NCBI GenBank assembly: GCA_023258955.1
Contig: JAHFRE010000021.1
Coordinates: 1 to 34,160 of the forward strand
Origin: Sterolibacterium sp.
Lineage (GTDB): Bacteria > Pseudomonadota > Gammaproteobacteria > Burkholderiales > Rhodocyclaceae
DNA length: 34,160 nt
Direction: 5' to 3'
A program made the position numbers and the translations under genes. Below are positions 30,261-34,160 of this stretch, piece by piece; position 1 is the stretch's first letter; every line of letters begins with the position of its first letter. The notes under the pieces are model-generated. The model did not search any database, was not told the origin of the DNA, and saw nothing but the letters and a program-made list of their open reading frames with translations.

Positions 30261-30608
30261 ATGGACTTCATCTTCATCGACGACATGCGGGTCGAGGCGC
30301 ACGTCGGCATCTTCCCGCGCGAGCAGGCGGCAGCGCAGACCCTGGAGATCAGCCTGACCTTCGGCGTTCCCGACGCCGCCGCGAGGAACGACGATATCGC
30401 CGACACCATACGCTACGATACCGTGATCGAGCGCATCCGCGCCGAACTGGCGGCACGTCGCTTCAACCTGCTGGAGACCCTCGGCGAATTCGTCATCGGC
30501 CTGATGCTCGAAGAATTCGGTGCCCCCTGGGTCAAGATCTCCATCGCCAAGCTGGGCATCATGAAGGGCGTGCGCCGCGTCGGCGTCCAGATCGAGCGCA
30601 GCAGGTAA
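30261..30608 (+). CDS. folB: Dihydroneopterin aldolase
   Basis: 115 residues. FolB cleaves dihydroneopterin to 6-hydroxymethyl-dihydropterin in folate synthesis. The start MDFIFIDDMRVEAHVGIFPREQ contains the catalytic-region residues, DTIRYDTVIERI and LLETLGEFV follow, and the lysine-bearing motif KLGIMKGVRRVGVQIER closes the protein. A GGGAGG ribosome binding site precedes the ATG. TAGAAT at 30210-30215 is a possible -10, within the short divergent spacer shared with plsY. Confidence 0.95.
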   Translation: MDFIFIDDMRVEAHVGIFPREQAAAQTLEISLTFGVPDAAARNDDIADTIRYDTVIERIRAELAARRFNLLETLGEFVIGLMLEEFGAPWVKISIAKLGIMKGVRRVGVQIERSR

Positions 30609-30635
30609 GCAAGACAACATTCCTCTTGCGCTTCC

Positions 30636-30660
30636 AATATGGAAAGTAGATTTCCATATT
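30636..30660. promoter_or_regulatory. Palindromic operator candidate upstream of the hydrogenase operon
   Basis: Perfect 10-bp inverted repeat AATATGGAAA / TTTCCATATT with a five-base spacer, in an unusually A/T-rich part of the folB-hybO gap. It lies about 72 bases upstream of the -24/-12 element, a normal distance for the binding site of a sigma-54 activator. It could instead be a weak folB terminator, but the stem is A/T-rich and no T-run follows. Confidence 0.5.
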
Positions 30661-30730
30661 TTCCTTAAAGCATAAAACAATTCTCCGTCCATTCGCCTGT
30701 TTGCTTGGACAATTCCCCTATTGCCATCAT

Positions 30731-30746
30731 GGGCACGGAACTTGAT
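30731..30746 (+). promoter_or_regulatory. Candidate sigma-54 (-24/-12) promoter of the hyb operon
   Basis: The sequence GGGCACG-N4-TTGAT matches the TGGCACG-N4-TTGCW consensus in all key places except the -12 GC, which is GA. The GG and the -12 position have the correct 10-base spacing. It lies 70 bases upstream of the hybO ATG. Hydrogenase operons of beta-proteobacteria such as Cupriavidus are sigma-54 dependent with NtrC-type activators, so the context supports it. Confidence 0.5.
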
Positions 30747-30815
30747 ACCGCTCACTCTTCAGTTGGCTGACGGCGCGTCTGCCTCGCGCCATGGTGGATC
30801 CACCGGGAGAGGGCG

Positions 30816-31961
30816 ATGAACGAGACACTGTTCGATCTGCAGCGGGACCAGGACGAATTTGCCGAGCTTGCCAGGCGGCTGCAGATTTCAAGACGGGAAT
30901 TCCTGCAATTCTGCACCGCCGTGACGGCGACCCTGGGTCTGCCGGCCAGCGCCGAGGCGGCCGTGGCCAAGGCGGTCGAAAAGGCCAAGCGGCCCTCGGT
31001 GATCTGGCTGCACTTCCAGGAGTGCACGGGTTGCACCGAATCCCTGCTGCGCGCCGAGCACCCGACCCTGGAGAAGCTGATCCTCGACGTCATCTCCCTC
31101 GACTACCACGAGACCTTGATGGCGGCGGCGGGCCACCAGGCAGAAGCGGCGCGGAAGGCGGCGATGAAGGCCAACAAGGGCAAGTACGTGCTGGTGGTCG
31201 AAGGCGCCATCCCGCTCAAGGACAACGGCATCTACTGCAAGATCGGCGGCCAGAAGGCCATCGACATGGTCAAGGAATGCGCGGCCGACGCCGCGGCGGT
31301 CATCGCCATCGGTTCCTGCGCTTCCTGGGGCGGCATGCCCTCGACCGATCCGAATCCGACCGGTGCGGCGAGCGCGGCCGAGGCGCTGGGCAAACCGGTG
31401 GTGACCATCCCCGGCTGTCCGCCCAATCCCTACAACTTCCTCGCTGCCGTGGTGCACTTCCTGACCTTCGGCAAGCTGCCGGCGGTCGACCAACTGGGCC
31501 GACCGAAGTTCGCCTATTCCCGCCTGGTGCACGAGAACTGCGAGCGGCGCGCGCACTTCGACGCGGGCCGCTTCGCCATGGAATTCGGCGATCCCGGCCA
31601 TCGCCAGGGTTACTGCCTGTACAAGCTGGGCTGCAAGGGACCCGAGACCTACGCCAACTGCCCGACCATCCTCTTCGGCGACGCCGGTCCCGGCACCTGG
31701 CCGGTGGGCTGCGGCCATCCCTGCATCGGTTGCACCGAGAAGGGCGTGGGCTTTGCCAAGCCCATCCACCAGCTCGCGGTCCTGAAGAACGTCGTGCCGC
31801 CCCTGAGCTACCCGCGCGTGGTCGAGGAGCAGGGCGGCACCAGCTTCGCCGCCGCCGCCGCCCTGGCCGCGATCGCCGGTGCAGCAGCGGGCGGCGCGGC
31901 GATGCTGGCGAGGAACCTGGGCCGATCGGCCGAAGAGAAACCCGCAGAAAAGTCGGAGTGA
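30816..31961 (+). CDS. hybO: NiFe hydrogenase small subunit (HybO-like, periplasmic)
   Basis: 381 residues. It carries three iron-sulfur clusters that move electrons from the NiFe site in the large subunit. A twin-arginine signal SRREFL (25-30) directs the folded dimer to the periplasm. Proximal cluster: C70 and C73 in ECTGCTE, C168 and C201. Distal: H239, C242, C267 and C273. Medial: C282, C303 and C306. The extra cysteines of oxygen-tolerant enzymes (ECTCC and GCV forms) are absent. C299 beside the medial cluster is unusual. A short hydrophobic helix near the C-terminus (about 345-370) may anchor it. A GGGAGAGGG ribosome binding site precedes the ATG. Confidence 0.95.
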   Translation: MNETLFDLQRDQDEFAELARRLQISRREFLQFCTAVTATLGLPASAEAAVAKAVEKAKRPSVIWLHFQECTGCTESLLRAEHPTLEKLILDVISLDYHETLMAAAGHQAEAARKAAMKANKGKYVLVVEGAIPLKDNGIYCKIGGQKAIDMVKECAADAAAVIAIGSCASWGGMPSTDPNPTGAASAAEALGKPVVTIPGCPPNPYNFLAAVVHFLTFGKLPAVDQLGRPKFAYSRLVHENCERRAHFDAGRFAMEFGDPGHRQGYCLYKLGCKGPETYANCPTILFGDAGPGTWPVGCGHPCIGCTEKGVGFAKPIHQLAVLKNVVPPLSYPRVVEEQGGTSFAAAAALAAIAGAAAGGAAMLARNLGRSAEEKPAEKSE

Positions 31962-31966
31962 CGATC

Positions 31967-32935
31967 ATGGATCGGCGCAACTTCTTCAAGAGCTCGCTCG
32001 CCGCTGGCGCTGCGCTGAGCACAGGCAGAGCGCGGGCGCGCGAGACGCGCAGCATCCTGCCCGAGGCGCTGGGCCTGCTCTACGACTCGACCCTGTGCAT
32101 CGGCTGCAAGGCCTGCGTTGCCGCCTGCAAGCGCGAGAACGACATGCCTCCGGAGTTCCTCCCCCGCACCGAGCAGCCCTACTGGGACCAGCCGCTCGAC
32201 ATCTCGGGCAAGACCCTGACCGTGATCAAGGTCTACCGTCACGGCACGATGGACAAAAAGGACCAGGAGGAAAACGGCTACGCCTTCATCAAGAAATCCT
32301 GCATGCACTGCGTCGATCCCTCCTGCGTCTCCGCCTGCCCGGTGTCGGCGATGCAGAAGGATCCGGTCAACGGCGTCGTCAGCTACGACAAGGACGCCTG
32401 CATCGGCTGCCGCTACTGCGTCGCCGCCTGCCCCTTCGGCGTGCCGCGCTTCACCTACGACCAGACCTTCCCGCAGATCAACAAGTGCCAACTGTGCAAG
32501 CACCGCTGGAAGGACGGCGGCTACTCGGCCTGCGCCGAGGTCTGCCCGACCGGCGCCACGCTCTACGGCAAGGTCACCGAGCTCAAGGCCGAAGCGACGC
32601 GTCGCCGCGCCTTGAAGCCCGGTGCTGCGACGACCTATCCGCGCGGCAAACTCGGTGGCCCCGACCAGAGCTATCCCGGGGTGGCGGCCAAATACGTCGA
32701 TCGCCTCTACGGCGAGACGGAGTTCGGCGGCACGCAGATGGTCTTTCTCGCCGGCGTGCCTTTCGAGAAGCTGGGCTACCCGAACCTGCCGCCGCGCTCC
32801 GACGCTGCGACCTCGGAGACCATGCAGAACACGCTCTACGGCGGCCTGGTGATGCCCATCGTCTTCCTCGGTGCCCTCACCTACATCGCCAAGCGCAACG
32901 TCAAGGACGACGAGCAGGGAGGTCATCATGGCTGA
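31967..32935 (+). CDS. hybA: Hydrogenase 4Fe-4S electron-transfer subunit HybA
   Basis: 322 residues. A twin-arginine signal (DRRNFFK, residues 2-8) is followed by four cysteine groups for four 4Fe-4S clusters: CIGCKACVAAC, CMHCVDPSCVSAC, CIGCRYCVAAC and CQLCKHRW...CAEVC. A C-terminal membrane helix (LVMPIVFLGALTYIA) anchors it. It should pass electrons from HybO to HybB and the quinone pool. It starts five bases after the hybO stop and overlaps hybB by eight bases. The fused upstream reading frame is hybO in another frame. Confidence 0.95.
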   Translation: MDRRNFFKSSLAAGAALSTGRARARETRSILPEALGLLYDSTLCIGCKACVAACKRENDMPPEFLPRTEQPYWDQPLDISGKTLTVIKVYRHGTMDKKDQEENGYAFIKKSCMHCVDPSCVSACPVSAMQKDPVNGVVSYDKDACIGCRYCVAACPFGVPRFTYDQTFPQINKCQLCKHRWKDGGYSACAEVCPTGATLYGKVTELKAEATRRRALKPGAATTYPRGKLGGPDQSYPGVAAKYVDRLYGETEFGGTQMVFLAGVPFEKLGYPNLPPRSDAATSETMQNTLYGGLVMPIVFLGALTYIAKRNVKDDEQGGHHG

Positions 32936-34076
32936 ACACGCGCCCGCCCCATTGGGCGGGAAATTGTTGACGCCGGTGACCGCTGTGCTCGGCGCCCTGT
33001 CGCTGGCCGCGGCCGCGGTCATCGTCGTGCGCTTCATCTACGGCCTGGGCGCCGTCACCAACTTGAGCGACGGCTTTCCCTGGGGCATCTGGATCGCCTA
33101 CGACGTGGTGGTCGGCTCGGCCCTGGCCTGCGGCGGCTACACCATGGCGATCCTCGTCTACATCTTCAACCGGGGCGAGTACCACCCATTGGTGCGGCCG
33201 GCCCTGCTCGCGTCGCTGTTCGGCTACACCCTGGCGGGTGTCTCGGTGATCTTCGACCTCGGCCGCTACTGGAACGTCTGGCACATGTTCTGGCCCGGCT
33301 ACTCCCAGGTGCATTCGGTGATGTTCGAAGTGGCGCTGTGCATCTCGCTCTACATCCTGGTGATGTGGATGGAGTTCTCGCCGACCTTCCTCGACCAACT
33401 GGGTTTCTCCGGCCTGAAGAAGAAGATATCCAAGCTGATGTTCCTCTTCGTCGCCCTGGGCGTGCTGCTGCCCTCGATGCACCAGGCCTCGCTGGGCGGC
33501 CTGCTGGTGATCTTTGGGGCGCAGATCCATCCGCTCTGGCAGGCGGGCATGTTGATCCCGCTGGAATTCCTGATGACGGCGGTGCTGCTGGGCTTCGCCG
33601 TGGTGATCTTCGAGGCGACCCTGGTCGCCGTCGGCTTCAACCGCGCGATGGAGACGGCGCTCTTAGCGAAGATGGCGGGCTTCATGCACGGCCTCTTGAT
33701 CGCCTACCTGGTGGTGCGCTTCGGCGATCTGATCCTGCGCGGCGCAATCGTCAGCGCCTTCAAGCCGAGCCTCGAGGCATTCTGGTTCTGGATCGAGAGC
33801 ATTTGCTTCCTGGTGCCGGTGTGGACCCTGTCTTCGCCTGCGCGGCGCAACAACGCCGGCACGCTGTTCGCCGCCGCGCTGCTGCTGCTGCTGGGTGGCT
33901 TCCTGCTGCGCATCAACGCCTTCCTGGTCGGCTACGAGACCGGTGAGGGTTGGAGTTATTTCCCGGCGTTTCCCGAGTTGATCGTCACCATCGGCGTCAT
34001 CGCCTTCGAAATTCTGGCCTACATCGTCTTCGTAAAAACACTGCCCGTGCTGCCCGCGCAGTCGGCGACACACTGA
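32928..34076 (+). CDS. hybB: Hydrogenase membrane quinone-linked subunit HybB (NrfD-like)
   Basis: 382 residues with about ten hydrophobic helices and no heme-ligand pattern, as in the NrfD/PsrC-like HybB family. It connects the periplasmic hydrogenase to the quinone pool. Motifs include GFPWGIWIAYDVVVGSALACGGYTMAILVYI near the first helices and LPSMHQASLGGLLVIFG in the middle. The ATG overlaps the end of hybA, with a GGGAGG ribosome binding site inside hybA. The large subunit follows after a 15-base gap. Confidence 0.94.
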   Translation: MAEHAPAPLGGKLLTPVTAVLGALSLAAAAVIVVRFIYGLGAVTNLSDGFPWGIWIAYDVVVGSALACGGYTMAILVYIFNRGEYHPLVRPALLASLFGYTLAGVSVIFDLGRYWNVWHMFWPGYSQVHSVMFEVALCISLYILVMWMEFSPTFLDQLGFSGLKKKISKLMFLFVALGVLLPSMHQASLGGLLVIFGAQIHPLWQAGMLIPLEFLMTAVLLGFAVVIFEATLVAVGFNRAMETALLAKMAGFMHGLLIAYLVVRFGDLILRGAIVSAFKPSLEAFWFWIESICFLVPVWTLSSPARRNNAGTLFAAALLLLLGGFLLRINAFLVGYETGEGWSYFPAFPELIVTIGVIAFEILAYIVFVKTLPVLPAQSATH

Positions 34077-34091
34077 GAAGAGGAGCGCAAG

Positions 34092-34160
34092 ATGGGAACA
34101 CGCATCACGGTAGATCCGGTCACCCGCATCGAGGGCCATCTGCGCATCGACTGCGAGGTC
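34092..34160 (+). CDS. hybC: NiFe hydrogenase large subunit HybC (N-terminus only)
   Basis: The window ends after 23 codons. They read MGTRITVDPVTRIEGHLRID and on, the invariant RIEGHLRI start of NiFe large subunits. An AGAGGAG ribosome binding site precedes the ATG. The nickel-binding CxxC pairs are outside the window. The order small subunit, HybA, HybB, large subunit matches the E. coli hyb operon. Confidence 0.9.
   Translation, partial: MGTRITVDPVTRIEGHLRIDCEV

Overview
The window is a gene-dense, high-GC chromosomal segment. The likely source is a betaproteobacterium, probably Rhodocyclales or a close relative. The evidence is the gene order: miaB-phoH-ybeY-corC-lnt, rpsU-yqeY-dnaG-rpoD-tRNA, and tsaD next to plsY and folB. 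An RpoD with a long Ala/Lys-rich N-terminus and a split glyQ/glyS glycyl-tRNA synthetase fit as well. This placement is an inference, because the window has no rRNA. I see no insertion sequence, prophage, CRISPR array or rRNA.

Layout. (1) 1-2760, minus: a membrane CHASE-PAS-PAS-GGDEF-EAL c-di-GMP protein, cut by the left edge. (2) 2900-13942, plus: a nearly continuous run of genes. It starts with a tiny secreted-type ORF behind an extended -10 promoter. It continues with miaB, the PhoH ATPase, ybeY, corC and lnt (RNA maturation and envelope), glyQ-glyS, gmhB (LPS heptose), an NlaA-like PlsC acyltransferase, a degenerate DUF45 paralogue, the active YgjP-type metalloprotease and gloA. A 10-bp-stem hairpin closes it. 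(3) 13972-14949, minus: an unrecognised membrane-anchored protein with an HEFLH zinc-protease motif. (4) 15107-19829: a complete Entner-Doudoroff module, with zwf (minus) divergent from pgl (plus) and edd-eda (minus). It is followed by a divergent TRAP transporter, dctPQM (19929-22907), which may feed the pathway.

(5) 22920-23698, minus: two small genes, one single-pass membrane protein and one winged-helix protein, then a CAU tRNA that carries the acceptor-stem signature of tRNA-Ile2. (6) 23705-28452, minus: the macromolecular-synthesis operon rpsU-yqeY-dnaG-rpoD. It has a recognisable sigma-70 promoter before rpsU, an attenuator-like hairpin after rpsU and a TATAAT element just before rpoD. 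The tRNA lies only 6 nt beyond the rpoD stop. (7) 28579-30608: tsaD, plsY (convergent) and folB. (8) 30636-34160, plus: the start of a Hyb-type (hydrogenase-2-like) periplasmic NiFe hydrogenase operon, hybO-hybA-hybB-hybC. It is preceded by a perfect palindrome and a good -24/-12 (sigma-54) promoter candidate; hybC is cut by the right edge.

Most of the window is core housekeeping. The items most worth a second look are the protease-dead DUF45 paralogue fused by overlap to its active partner, the orphan HEFLH zincin, the sigma-54/palindrome control region of the hydrogenase operon, and the small ORF coupled to miaB. I did not find a clearly new multi-gene system.
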